The notes under the pieces are model-generated. The model did not search any database and was not told the origin of the DNA. It saw only the letters and a list, made by a program, of their open reading frames with translations. A program made the position numbers and the translations under genes. A DNA stretch of 64,000 bases from Prorocentrum cordatum. Its lineage: Eukaryota; Sar; Dinophyceae; Prorocentrales; Prorocentraceae. Within the stretch, counting starts at the first letter, position 1. Every line of letters starts with the position of its first letter. Positions 52,240-63,589 of this stretch are shown here, piece after piece. Location of the stretch: the NCBI GenBank assembly GCA_963575745.1, contig CAUYUJ010022059.1:757743-821742 (forward strand), given 5' to 3'.

Positions 52240-55191
52240 CTGCGAGAGCTGGTCCAACCAGCCCAGCGCCTCGTCGTGGTCCCAGTCCTTGAAGCCCGTC
52301 TCCCAGACCTTGCAGATCTCCTTCCAGTTGGCCTTGGCCACGTCCTGCTCGAAGCTGCCGTAGCCGTTGCTCTCCTTGAGCTTCTTCCAGGCGCCCTCCG
52401 TACTCGCCTTCGCGGCGGTGGCCCCCCTCGTCACCAACGCGGCCGCAACCTCCTTGAGGTAGCCCGTCGCCTCCTCCATCCGCTCCTTGCCCCGCTTGAA
52501 GGTCGCGTCGAAGCCCTTGACCTTCTTGGCCAGGATCGTCTTGCACTCCTGCACGTTCCGATCCAGCTCGGCCAGCGTTTGCTCGCACTCGGGGGCAAGC
52601 ACCGCCTCGTAGGGAGAGTCGCCCAGCCGTTCAACCGCCATCCTCGCAATGCTCAGTGCGCCCACGCGCGAGAGCAGATCCGCCACGTGGGAGCATGACG
52701 CAGCGTGCCCGGTCGGAACATGTTGGCACATTGATTTCAGCAAGGGGATGTGGTTGAACACATCGTTGCCGTCGAAGTCCACGAGGTGCTGCTGCCCCAC
52801 CACCCTCTCGAAGAGACCGTGCACAAGGGAACGTGACGCGTCGTCATTCCCAGGCAGTGCCAGCGTGCCGAAGTAGTCCTTCATTGCATTTGAGTGGTGA
52901 GAGTCGTCAATCTTGAACTCGTCCAGCTTGTTCTTGAGGTCGGTGGCCTTCTCCATCTGTGCGATGAGGCGCTGGCTGTCCAGCAACATCTTCTGCGCGC
53001 GAAGCAGCTTCTCGTCGTGAGAGCACGAGGCAATCGCCGCCTTCACCAACTCAACGTACGGCACGAGGAGGCGCTGGGACCCATCTTTCACCGCGGGCTC
53101 CGTGCCGTCGTCAGTGGAAAGGGAAGCCACCGTGGCGGCGTGCGCGCTGATAGCAATGGCGATGTTCGCATCGAGCTCGATGACGTGAGACTCGCCAACG
53201 GTGGCATTGTACTCGGGGATCGCCTCGACGATGGACTTCAGCTTCTGGCAGTGTTCAGCGCTGGGGCGTTCGTCCTTCATCTCCACGGCCAGCTGCATGT
53301 GCTCCTGTAGTGCGGGGGCGCTGGTCTTCAAAGCCTTTGCCGACTTAGCGAAAGCGGTGACCATGCGGTTCCAATGGGCTGACCTCTCAACTGCTTGCCC
53401 GACGACTTGGAACACAGATGATGCTGCACCTGTCCTGGATGTCTTCAGCCCATCATCTTGCAGCCGTTTGACGTCGTCGAAGACGCTAGCGGGCGTGTCG
53501 ACCTGGAGGCTCTTCATGTAGCTCGCGGATAGCACTGCCAGCACCTTCTTAGTATCCTGCATGAGGTACGCGCACTCCGTGGTCATGACCGTATCCTCCG
53601 ACACCACCCAGTGCGCCTTCACGCTGCCACACAGCGCAATGATGTGGCTCTCCATCGATTCACCTCCCTCCAGCCACTGCAGTAAGCATCCGATGAAGCC
53701 CGATGTCAAGTACAGATCTTTCGTCTCGGCCATGGGCAGCCTGGACGATAGCAGCGTCGGCGCCGCCGCGTCGTAACTGGGCAGGGCGCCGTTGACAAAT
53801 GGAGCGAACGTCACCACGAGGCGGCCGATTGCAGTATCCACGTTCTTGCCTTGATCGGCCATGTCGGCGTAGTGCTTCACGAACGCTTTGAGAATCGAGA
53901 TCCTGGTATCAGCTAGCCAAGTGACGTCCGCCTGCTTGAGACGCTCGATCTTCGCCACTGCCTGGTCCCAGCTCAGCAGCTGCAGCTTGCCATCTGGGAA
54001 ATGCTTGGCCTCCTGAACAAGGCCCAGGTGGACCTCCAGTTGGTCGCGCTCGACCCTGCCAACCTTGCTCCGTAGGATCTCGGACTGGGAGGCCGCATGC
54101 GCAAACTTGAACGATGTAGATGCCGCAATGCAGTCCAACGGCAGCCTCGCGACCCAATAAGCAGAAGTGCCCGATTGGTGTTGCTCGGCAGCCGACGATT
54201 GACAAACGTCTTTGTCGGCGAAAGGGTGCTCGGCGAAAAGAACAGCCAACTTGCCGAACGCCGCCTCCATCTGGTCTGTAGTATCCTGGGCTTCGAGGTC
54301 AGCTGTCATGTCCTTGCCCTTGCTGCATGGCGTCCTGCTCTTCGAGCGGGCCCCTTCCTTCGATGGCGTAGCATGCGCGGAAGTGCGGCAAAGCTTCGGC
54401 CCAGTCGACTCCAGCTCGCGATCAGGATCGGGCTGCCGGTTGCCCCTCTCGCCAGCGCACGTCTCTCCCGAGGAAGACTCGCCACCATCCTCGGATGCAG
54501 CGGCATCCTCATCATCATCATCGTCTTCATGATCCGCATCTGCGTCGTCAGCCTCCATTTTGACAAGGCCTGCCACAGGGTATGAGGCCGCATCCAGCTT
54601 GGCTCGGAACTCAGCTACCTCTCGCGGAACCGTCTTCTTCATCTTGTCAAGTTGGAGCTTGGCCATGTACACGTTCTGTTGCGATTCCAACGCCATTTCG
54701 CCATGGCCTTCGAACAATTTCACTCCGCTCATCCTGACGGTCTTCGCGCGGCCACCCACGACGGACAGCACCTTGAGCTTTCGGAAGTTTGCTGCTGGGA
54801 TTGGAAAGAACTGCCGCATCTTCCCACGGGCATCCGGAAGCTTGACGGGCCTGATCTTCATCGTCTTCGGGTTCTTCCCATACTTCTTGGTGCAAGACGC
54901 CGTCGTGTGGAGCTCGCACGTCTCCTGGAGGACCGCCTGCAGCGATGCTTCCTCTGTGACCTGCATGTCATGATTGACGGACTGATCGGTCTTCGTCTCG
55001 CCCCTCGCTTGGAAGACCGCGTCCAGGCCGTCGGAGAACTGCTCGTCCTCATCCTTCTTCGCCACGGCCTCGTAGAACTTCATGCCAGGGAAGTTGGAGC
55101 TCACCAGCTCGACGCACGCCTCGCAGCCGTGCAAGGGCCCGCCCTTTGGAGGCTGCTCGATGTCGTCCTCGCCGACGAACGTGGCGCCCTC
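52240..55191 (-). CDS. Large exon of unknown dinoflagellate protein
   Basis: 984 open codons on the minus strand, from an acceptor-like TTTGGTTTGCCCTCGCTAG at 55192-55210 to a likely junction at 52240 (or TAA at 52225-52227 if unspliced). No in-frame ATG marks a start, so an upstream exon is expected. Landmarks: GEDDIEQPPKGGPLHGCEAC near the start; a conserved-looking stretch (KIRPVKLPDARGKMRQFFP, LKVLSVVGGRAKTVRMSG); an acidic block (DADHEDDDDDEDAAASED); a Ser/Lys linker; then about 600 residues of helical sequence with coiled-coil potential (LLDSQRLIAQMEKATDLKNK, LDRNVQECKTILAKKVKGF). No membrane segment or known domain seen. Intact frame and balanced composition argue for a live host gene. 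It is flanked by inverted copies of the 850-bp repeat. Confidence 0.7.
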
Positions 55192-55285
55192 CTAGCGAGG
55201 GCAAACCAAAGCAAGAACGGCATGGGACGTGTGAGCTTGCGTGCACCAGATACCTCACCCCCCTGCTAAGAGGCACGCGGAATCA

Positions 55286-56280
55286 ATTATTGACGCTTCG
55301 CGCATCCCCACCAGTCCCACCCAAGAGAGGCTCAAGAGGGCCCCAAGAGGGACTCAAGAGGGACCGAAGAAGCCCCAACAGGGCCCCTAAGAGGGCACCA
55401 AGAGGGTCTCACGAGGGCCCCGAGAGGGCCTCAATCTTGCCCAATGGAGATTCCGAGAGGAGCCCTAACCTACGAGGGCTCTAAGAGGCCCTAGGAGGGC
55501 TACAAGATGGCACCAAGACGCTCCTATGATTATGTAGCCTTCTTGGGGCCCTCTTGGCACCGTCTTGCCCCCCATGGAACCCATTTTATGTTAGGAGGGG
55601 TGGCACCCCGCGCCTTAAAAGGGTTCACAGAGGGCCGACAGAGAGCCTTCGCAGGCCCAAAGATCGCCCCAGGTGGGTCACAAGAAGGCCTCACGAAAAC
55701 GGCAGTCCGCGCTGTCAACGCCGACGTTTTGACAGTGCGAGCCCCTTTGTCGCCAGGAGTCCCAAGATGGTCCCACGAGGGCTGGACGAAGGCAATATAA
55801 AGCCCTAGAGGGCCCCAAGAGGGACCCACAATAGCCCCATTAGGTTTCCCAGCTGGTCTCAGGAGGGCGGGGGCCCGCGCTGTCAACACCGACGTTTTGA
55901 CAGCACGAGCGCCCCTTGTCGCCAGGAGCTTCAGGAGGCCCCCAGGGGGCCCCAAGCGTGCTCCAAGAGGACCCAATCGGGCCCGAGAAGACTCAAAGAG
56001 TGCCCCGAGAGGCTTAAGAGAACCCAACGGGGGCTCCAAGAGGGCCCGAGAGGGCGGAGGTTGCCGCTGTCAAAGTCGACTCGTTGATATCGCGAACGTT
56101 GTGTCGCCAGGAGCCCCAAGAGGACACCAAGAGGGCCCTACAAGGGTTCCCATCATGCCAAATAAGCCATCCTGGGCCACTCGTAAGGCCTTCTTGGAGC
56201 ATGATTTGGATCCCTCTCGGAGCCCCCTATAGGGCCCACTCGAAGTCTTGATCGTACCCCGATAGACACCCTGGGAACGT
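55286..56280 (-). repeat. Composite repeat, inverted copy
   Basis: The plus strand reads GACGCTTCGCGCATCCCCAC at 55292-55311, then (minus-oriented) CTTGGGGCC array as GAGGGCCCCAAGAGGG to about 56200. Two internal units with CGCTGTCAACGCCGACGTTT and TTGTCGCCAGGAG recur at about 55705-55770, 55880-55930 and 56060-56110, a roughly 175-bp sub-repeat. It faces copy 1 across the large exon. Confidence 0.75.
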
Positions 56281-57035
56281 TCAGAGAGCTGGTGGTGTCG
56301 CAAGGTCATTGCGCAGGGCCGTGTGCAAGGACGGCCCAAGATACGCAAGCATCGTATTCGGGTGCTCCAGGATGGGCCCACGACGGTTCCAAGGGGGCAC
56401 CAAGAGACGGTCACATGACCGCCTCAAGAGATCCAACATATGCCCCCACGAGGGGCTCAAGATGGCCAGTGTGGTCTCCAAGGCGGGGGGGGGTGGGCAA
56501 ACAGACCCCACACGGGCAACAATATAACCCCACATTTGCCACGTCAGCAATACACACGGACACGTGTAGTGTACGCATCGTGTTTCTGAACCTTCTTGGG
56601 GCAGTCGTGTGGCCCACTTGGGGCCCCACTGGGCCCATATTGGAACCTTATTGTGGTCCTCATGGGGCTTGCGAACGCACCCTGGTGTACCATCTTGGAA
56701 CCCTCGTAGCCACCGAGAGTGCCCTTATGAGACTCTAAGATGGACCCCAGAAAGCTCCAAGAGGCCCCAAGAGAGGCCCAATAACAAGGCATGCGCATGC
56801 AATACGCGTGAGGCCCTCTTGGAACCATAGTGGGGCACCCTGGAGCGATCTTCTGGCACCTCTCGAAACCAGCATGGGGCAATCGTAAACTCCTCTTCGG
56901 GCCCTCTTGGGGCCCTCTGAGTTACGCTGCTTGCTGATACGCTGCAGATCGCTACACGTTCCTGCTCCATGCAACTCGCCTGGGCATATTCTCTGGATGG
57001 GTTGGCTGGGGTACGCGACGCGTATGGGATTCCAT
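56281..57035 (+). repeat. Composite repeat, plus copy (5' part diverged)
   Basis: CTTGGGGCC array at about 56590-56930, then GTTACGCTGCTTGCTGATAC, GCTACACGTTCCTGC, CTCGCCTGGGCATATTCTCT and GGATGGGTTGGCTGGGGTAC, GCGACGCGTATGGGATTCC. The first 300 bp hold mixed-orientation array pieces. Confidence 0.65.
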
Positions 57036-57320
57036 GGCACTCAGTCAGGCCATTTGCCCCCCCCCCCCCCCCGCGTATGCGCTCGCCCTGCGCATGCCCG
57101 AGCGATGGCGTGCACCGTGGCTGTCCCGTTAGTTGCCCCGTGGTTGGTCATTGTGTGTCGCGGGTTGCCCCAGACGTTGCCCATCGGTGTTGTCCCGCCA
57201 CGGCCTCAGGGGTAACCGGTGGCCCCTCGAAGGGTAAGCCGTGCCAGTGCACACCAAATCCCGCCTAGGTCCGAAGGGGGGGGGGTAGGGTGATGTTACA
57301 GGGCGCATGCTGTAAATTGC
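57036..57320. other. Unassigned stretch with poly(C)
   Basis: A C-run of about 15 at 57058-57072; no gene. Confidence 0.4.
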
Positions 57321-57324
57321 GAAG

Positions 57325-57470
57325 ACAGGATGCGGATGACGAGGAGGCGGAGGAGGATGAGGAGGAGGAGGAGGAGTAGGCGAAGGAGAAGGAAAATGAG
57401 GAGGAGGGGGCGGAGTTGGAGGTGGAGGTGGAGGGGGAGGCGGAGGAGGGTTGGAGGTGACGTAGTTTTC
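57325..57470 (+). repeat. GAGGAG / GGAGGTGGA microsatellite
   Basis: Purine-rich triplets and hexamers, with matching Pro-rich open frames on the other strand. Confidence 0.85.
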
Positions 57471-57749
57471 GGCTTGTCCGCATGGGGTTTGGGAGGGAAC
57501 GTGCCGCCCTGGTGGTCTTTCGGGCCACGCTCGACGCGCTCGTGGAGCCAGTTTGGGCGGGGGGGGGGAGTCATGCATACGACAGCTTGCACGAGGACCA
57601 CCACCCCATCCGCCATCCACAACTCAGGAGGCCCTTTGCTGCATTGCATGTTTGAGATCCTGCAGCCGCTGGAGCACCCTATGCCGCCCGTGGCTCGCCC
57701 TCCTGCGCTTGCTGGCTCTGGCGCCGCACCTCCTAGGGTGGCGCCAACT

Positions 57750-58404
57750 GCGCGCCTGCGCGCCCGCGCCGACCGCGGTCATGCCCACCCTGGGCCCACG
57801 ATCGGCGGGCGCGCGCAGGCGGAGTTGGACCCCCACGGCGATCCTCGGCGACGGCCCGCGCGTCAACGTAGTTGCGGTACGCGTCGCATGCAGCGCGACA
57901 AGCCTCCGTCGACGCTGCGAGAGATTTGTCGGCACGGCGAGTGGCCGCGAGCCACAACACCTGCAAGTCGGCGGTCTTGCGCCATGCGTTCCTCTCCTCC
58001 TCTGAGGCTCCCTCCGACTGGCCCCACTGCGGCTGGCCCGAAATGGGCCCGTCTGGTTCGAGGCCGCCCCGCTCGGCCAGCGCCGCGCTGGGGGCGGCGT
58101 CGGCGTCGCTGCCAGGCGCGGCATTGGGCTGCGCGGTCGAAATCAGCGCTCGGTTGCGCGGCCTCTTCTTCGCCGCCACCGCCGCCGCCTCGCCCGACGC
58201 GTGAGGCGACTCCCCGTCGGGCTCGAGGCGCGGCTGCCGGGCCTGCGCCTCCTGATCTTGGGCGCCGCGCGCCCGTTTCAGAAGGTGGTCGGGCGGCGGT
58301 CGCTGCGGCGGATGCGGCTGCATCACCAACGGCCCAGCGCCCAGCCCCGAGGACCGTGGAGGCCCGCCGCCGACGCGCACTTGATCCAATATGGCCACGA
58401 TGCC
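57750..58404 (-). CDS. Putative exon, Ala/Pro-rich with helical end
   Basis: Opens on the minus strand after CCCTCCGCATCAG at 58405-58417: GIVAILDQVRVGGGPPRSSG, HLLKRARGAQDQEAQAR, GEAAAVAAKKRPRNRAL, ending with ERNAWRKTADLQVLWLAATR, ADKSLAASTEACRAACDAYR and NYVDARAVAEDRRGG. The basic KKRPRNR patch could be a nuclear signal. The 3' border is unclear (frame weakens below about 57830). Same strand as the large exon and phase-compatible with the 60.06-60.29 kb exon. A (GTAGCA)n patch lies just upstream (58470-58520). No known domain. Confidence 0.4.
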
Positions 58405-58417
58405 CTGATGCGGAGGG

Positions 58418-60056
58418 TGAATGATGGGAGAAGGGGGATTGGCCAATCCTTCGATACTTCGTATTGCTATTGGTAATGCCACTGCTACTGATGCTGCTAC
58501 TGCTACTACTAGACCTACCACCAACACCACCCACGCCGCTTGCCATTCACCTCCTGTTGCATACAAGCCGCTAACACCACACACGACCGATTACGCCCTA
58601 ACTGCTAGCTGCCAGACACCGCGCACTGGATGTGCCCCACTACATGCGATCAATTGCATAGTTGCATACCCCCTACAGCCTGGCACGTGATCCGTAAGAT
58701 CTGCTACAGAGTACAAGCTACCTACTACCCACGACCTGCCACGACCCACACACGACATGCGACCTTCACACACACACACACATCGGACCAGGTGCCCTGA
58801 ACGGCCGAAGAGTGAAGCCTAAACACACTAGGCTACCCGACTCAAGTCAAAGTAGACCCACAGGCAGTAGACGCGGGAATAAGAGTAAGAGATCGAACAG
58901 GGCAACCTAAACACTTATGAGCTCCTGTCCCCAGCTCGTGCGGGGTGTTATCAGCCGCCCTACCATGTACTACATACACCATAAGGTATAGCACACGTTA
59001 CATACGCATTGCTATATGGTACATGCTACTTGATGCATGCGACCCACAGCGTCACACCAGCTACATCCTACCTACTGCATGCAGTCTAGGCCAACGCCCG
59101 TCGAATTTCTACCTGCCACTGACCCCCTTATTACCTATGGCATTACACACACTATCTACAACTAGCTCCCTATACCATACTACATATTAAAGTACAGCCT
59201 CGGTTCGCTAACAGTCGCCGGCTAAGACGTACTACATGTTGCACGCGACCTTCTACATACTATACTTTTGACTATGGAACTGATCCAAACGGCAACCTGG
59301 TCACATGCTAGCTCTGGAAGCACACCATTATGCATGATAATACCGACAACCCACGGCCGACTATACGATATTGGCTACTTGTTGTTCACAGCCCACTAAC
59401 CATCGGTTACTACTTCTTACACCACACATGTATATATACATGCATACATATGGTATATGCCACCCGCTTCCTGGCACCACCACATACAGACTATATTGTA
59501 CCTAATCGGCGGTGCACACTACATGAGATGAGTATGAGTGCATATCATACATGTATATGCGTTATGTCTTACTCGTCAGCTACTACATAATACACATTAC
59601 CCCGAAATGCTACATACGTGTACTACCAAGTACAGCATATATACATATATATATTACTCACGACATGCCACCGACTACCCATTGCATTTTCACCTGACAT
59701 GCTATGCATTACACCCTGCCTATGCTATAATACCTGCTGCACGGTCCCTGCTGCTTGCGACAGACTGTCCATTACGCATTGAGTAATGTCAACTAATGTG
59801 TGCGACCTTTTACGTTCTCATCCGACTACCTCGCACGTGACACCAGCCGCCCGAAATACCACCATCACAGCAGTCACCGAGCCAACCCACCCGCTCCAGG
59901 CCACAACGCCAGACAACTTGCGACTCGGGGCGTCGGAGGCACACGCGGGGCCTTAGGGCCTTGGGGGTTAATACCACATCGGGCCGCACCGCGTCGCATG
60001 CAAGGGCACGCAAACCAAGTATTGCAAACGAGAACCAAACAGTTAAACCCCCCTAC
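58418..60056. other. Putative intron, AT-richer unassigned region
   Basis: 58.5-59.85 kb is clearly AT-richer than the rest of the window and full of CTACAT/TACTACA words without a regular period, possibly a decayed satellite. No open frame of note. Confidence 0.35.
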
Positions 60057-60290
60057 ATGTGCGCAATGATTGTGGCACAGCATGCACCCTGAACCTGGAG
60101 GGGCCCCCCGAGTGCCCCCGAGGTCCTTGCTCGTCTGGCAGCAGAGGCTGCACTTGATGGACGCCTTCTTGAGCGCCTTCTGGATGGCGCCCCTGCCCGT
60201 GCCAGTACCACCAACGATTGCCTCGCTGCTGGCCTTTCTTGGACGTTTCATTGGCTGTGGCTTCCCTTCGTCAGCCCCTCTGGAACTCAT
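60057..60290 (-). CDS. Putative first exon, zinc-finger-like
   Basis: ATG at 60288-60290 on the minus strand: MSSRGADEGKPQPMKRPRKA, SSEAIVGGTGTGRGAIQKAL, KKASIKCSLCCQTSKDL, then GSGCMLCHNHCAH. Two Cys-x2-Cys pairs about 21 residues apart look like a zinc-binding site after a basic N-terminus. A GTAGGG donor-like site follows directly (60056-60051). This Cys pattern at a protein start recalls a multigene family common in dinoflagellates, but I cannot name it. Probably exon 1 of the gene continuing at 58404 and 55191. Confidence 0.45.
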
Positions 60291-60734
60291 GGCGCGCGGC
60301 CCCACGCCGCTGCGAAAGTGCACTCGGGGCGCACGCGGTTGGAAACGTAGATGCCAGGAACAGCTGGGTGCCAGAGCCGACAACCACCGTGGCGGCAACG
60401 CATTGTTGGGTGGCGGGGGGAGGGGGCGATTGACACCCAGTGGCGGCAATGGGGGTGGAAATGCGGGAATGTTGCGGTCTGGGCCGCGGGTCTGCAAAGC
60501 ACGCAATTGCCCTCAACAGAATACGCAAGGATGCAAGGCGCCATTTCCTCCCAACGCCCCGCCGCCACAGATGGCGTGGGCCGCGCCAACTTTTGATCGC
60601 AACGTTGAGAGCGCCCTCCCCCCCGCCTATCGCGGTTGCAAGCGACCGCCTGATCCCACCAGCCTTCTGGACATAGGTGGTAGAGGTGCTGTTGCTGTCC
60701 CCCTTTCAAGAAGGGCTCATCTCATTACCCTCTC

Positions 60735-60775
60735 GTTCTCTCTCTCTCTCTCTCTCTCCCTCTATCTCTCTATCC
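60735..60775 (+). repeat. (CT)n microsatellite
   Basis: CT dinucleotides with a few CCC/TAT interruptions. Confidence 0.95.
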
Positions 60776-60779
60776 CGTA

Positions 60780-61622
60780 CGCCCTGCACAGACCATGCAA
60801 TGCCCATGCAACGCTTTTGCGACGACATTGAACATGCTCTGCCATACCCTGCAACACCCTGCAATACCCCTGCACAGCCCTCCATGCAAAGACATTGTAA
60901 GCGCCACGCATTGACCCTGCACGCACACTGCAATACTATGCAACTCTTTGGCACGCTTCTCAATTTAGTAAGTTGTTCGTCCTCCGCCTCGTGGCGCCTT
61001 CTGGAGCTCGCTGGGGGTCACATGGGGTCCTCTGTGGCCCCTCGTGGGGCCATCTTGGGCCCCCCCCTGGCAGCTCTCGTGGTGCCCTCCTTTGGGGGGG
61101 GGGGGGGGGGTGGGCGGGCTCCCCAGACGCCCCCAATGGAAGCTACGACGGGCACAACCAACGAATAGGTTAGTGCGTGGCCCCCCTTCTCTGTGCTCCC
61201 CTCTGTGGCCCCTCATGGGCCCATCTTGGAGCTCTCGTGGGCCCCTCTCGGTGCCCCCTGGGGCCGTATTGGACCCCCATTGGTGTTTTATTGAGGCCCT
61301 CCTGGGTGGGCCCAAGGGGGCTCCCCAGAAGCCCCCAAGGGAACCTGCGCATGACACCCGACAATTATTTTATGTGTCGGCCGTCCGCCTCTGCCACCCC
61401 CACCCCACCCCTCTGTGACCCCTCGTGGACCCCTCTCGGGGTTCTCTAGGGCCCCTTGTTGGAGCATCCTGGTGCCATCTTGTGCCCCATCTCGGTGCCT
61501 TCTGGTGCCGTCTTTGCTGCGCTGCGTGATGATACATTGCACGCTGATTTACTTCCCTGACTGCTGAATCTCACCTAGACATCTTCTCTGGATCAGCAGT
61601 TGGCGGGGATGCGCGAAGCGCC
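60780..61622 (+). repeat. 850-bp composite repeat, copy 2
   Basis: Same order as 51340-52182: CCCTGCAACACCCTGCAATA units, TTTGGCACGCTTCTCA, CGTCCTCCGCCTCGTGG, two CTTGGG/CTCGGGG arrays separated by CTCCCCAGACGCCCCCAATG and CTCCCCAGAAGCCCCCAAGG. The end is CTGCGCTGCGTGATGATAC, CACCTAGACATCTTCTCTGG and GCGGGGATGCGCGAAGCGCC. Oriented plus, in a region I treat as the 5' flank of the minus-strand gene. Confidence 0.85.
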
Positions 61623-62065
61623 CAGCATTAGTATTCAAATAAGCCACATGCGATCTGTGCCATTCAGTGTTAGGCCCCGCTGAGACCATCATTGTATGCA
61701 CATCAATTGCTGCACGGGGGTTGGCAATGCGCGTTTCGGGCCTTGGGAAGGGGTGGGGGGCTGGCACGGGCTGGGGTACTTGGCACACGCCGCCAGGGCA
61801 CCCCGTCTCAGAATGTTGCAATCACGCGTAAATCCTGGATTCGAGTAGCACCGACGGCAGCGTGCAATCTGACCGCGAAGGGGGGCGCAACCTGTCCAAG
61901 TGCATGTGCGCAGCACGTCACAGTGTCGAAGCGCCATCGCGCCAAAGTCCAGCTCTCACAGCGGCAAGGGCAGCGGGGTGACACGAAAGGCTCACTGAGA
62001 GGCTTTTCGGCACCGCACTGGGTACAGAAACTCTTCGGATGAGCTTTTTGGAATCGAGCCGATTC
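61623..62065. other. Unassigned stretch with possible minus-strand zinc ribbon
   Basis: On the minus strand a short frame at about 61880-62040 reads KSFCTQCGAEKPLSEPF then VSPRCPCRCESWTL, a possible Cys4 site. The frame runs on without a clear border. Too little to call a gene. Confidence 0.25.
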
Positions 62066-62190
62066 GGGCCGAGGGTTTAAAAGCCTTTTAAAAGCCTTTT
62101 AAAAGCCTCCAAAAACCCTCCGAAAACCCTCCCGACCCTTTTAAAAGCCTTTTAAAAGCCTTTCAAACGCCTTTTAAAAAGCCTCCCTAC
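62066..62190 (+). repeat. TTTTAAAAGCC 11-bp repeat
   Basis: Several units of AAAAGCCTTTT plus CCCTCCAAAAA variants, similar to the tail at 48105-48200. Confidence 0.85.
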
Positions 62191-62451
62191 CTTTTCCTGC
62201 GCGGTGGCACGCGTCATCGATTTCGACTAAACCCTCAAGGGGCTTTTCCGTACCCAAGCGGTGCCAAGCAAGCCAGCACAAACCCTCGCAGTGCGACGCG
62301 TGGATCGTTGGATCAGTCCAGCGACGCCCAAGAGACGCCTACGGCGTCCTACGGCCACGGAGGGGGCGATTCAGGGCGGAGGGCGGTTGGGGGGGGGGGA
62401 TGTAGGGTTTGATGGGCGACGCAGGCCGCCCCGTCGAGGTCGTCGTCGTCA

Positions 62452-62485
<34 letters not shown>

Positions 62486-62670
62486 TGCCGTCGTCGTCGC
62501 GCGGCCCAGGGGCACAGTGCCTCGCCACCCCTTACTGCCATGCACCTCCGTCTAAGCCGCCCCCTCCCCACCCTTACACCCCTCACGAGCGCTAGCCCTG
62601 CCCCCGCCCTGAATCTGCAACCTCCGCAGCCCTGGCCGAGGGCCCTGCGTCGCGCGCGCACAAGTGGCGC
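62191..62670. other. Unassigned stretch with (GTC)n
   Basis: (GTC)n/(GCC)n triplets at 62430-62510. No gene. Confidence 0.45.
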
Positions 62671-62677
62671 GTAAAAC

Positions 62678-63435
62678 TCAAGACGGATCGTCTATCGGCT
62701 CGCTGTCCGAGGCATCACCGCCTTGCTCCTGAGCGATGATGAGGGTGGCAGCGTGCCCTCCGAACTCTCTGAGCCTCTCCCGCGCCCGCTCGCGCTGCTC
62801 AAAATCTGGCTTCCATGCAGCGTGGCTCGGCTGATTGCTGCAATCTTTGCAGGCAGACCCATACAAAATCCAAGCGCTCAGAAACCCGACGCCCCTGCCC
62901 GCCGAGGGACGGCGGATCGCGAGCCAACCTTTGGGTTTCTTGTTGCTTAAAGTGCGCCTGCACCGCCTGCCGTGCGCAGCGTTGGCGCACGTGGCCTCGA
63001 ACACACCGTACGGATATGCAACGAGCTTCCCGCCGCATGGAAATCTCACTGTCGCCACGGCGCCGCCACCCTCCCCCGCGCGACTGGATCGCGAGGGGGC
63101 GGCGCCATTGGCGGCGGCCGCGCCTGCCTCCGCTGGCGCTGGAGGAGCTGGGAGCGGCGGGACAGGAGGCGGCGGTGGCGGGGGCATCGCGGGGCCAGGG
63201 TCGCCCGAACTCGAACTGGCGTCGCCCCCACCACCAGGCCCTCCAGGCCCTCCAGCGGCTCCACCGCCAGAGCTTCCAGGGGCGGGCCCGCATATGCTGC
63301 TGGGCCCCCCCTCAGGCTCACTCTCGTCATCGGCCAGAGGATCGAACTCAAATACTTGGCAGCCAGAGCCGCCGCCGTCCGAGCTAGAGTGTGAGGGGTC
63401 GCCTTCGCCACCGTCCTCATCGACCTCGGGGCGCC
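62678..63435 (-). CDS. Last exon of a second minus-strand gene
   Basis: Opens after CCCGTTCAG at 63436-63444 and ends in TGA at 62675-62677 (about 252 codons). The first half is acidic and Ser/Gly/Pro-rich (EVDEDGGEGDPSHSSSDGG). The second half looks like a conserved domain: FPCGGKLVAYPYGVFEATC, ANAAHGRRCRRTLSNKK, GVGFLSAWILYGSACKDC, then a helical tail FEQRERARERLREFGGHA. The A.C..HG..CR......G..GFL.AW pattern is familiar to me from dinoflagellate and transposon-associated proteins. Upstream exons were not found before the window end. A decayed transposon gene is an alternative. Confidence 0.5.
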
Positions 63436-63589
63436 CTGAACGGGCTCAGCCAGCATAGGCTCAGAGCTCCCCCGCTCCCCCTCCACCCTACCCCCCACTG
63501 CGAATCGGCGGGGGGGATGCGAGGAGGGGTGCTGGGCAGGGTGGCCCGCGGGGCAGGCGGACCAGCGGGCCTGCGAAAGGCGTTCAGGG

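Noticed and set aside
55325-55340. GGCTCAAG words in the CTTGGG arrays as leader ends
   Set aside because: The arrays produce GGCTCAAG by themselves; the 5' half of the leader is missing.
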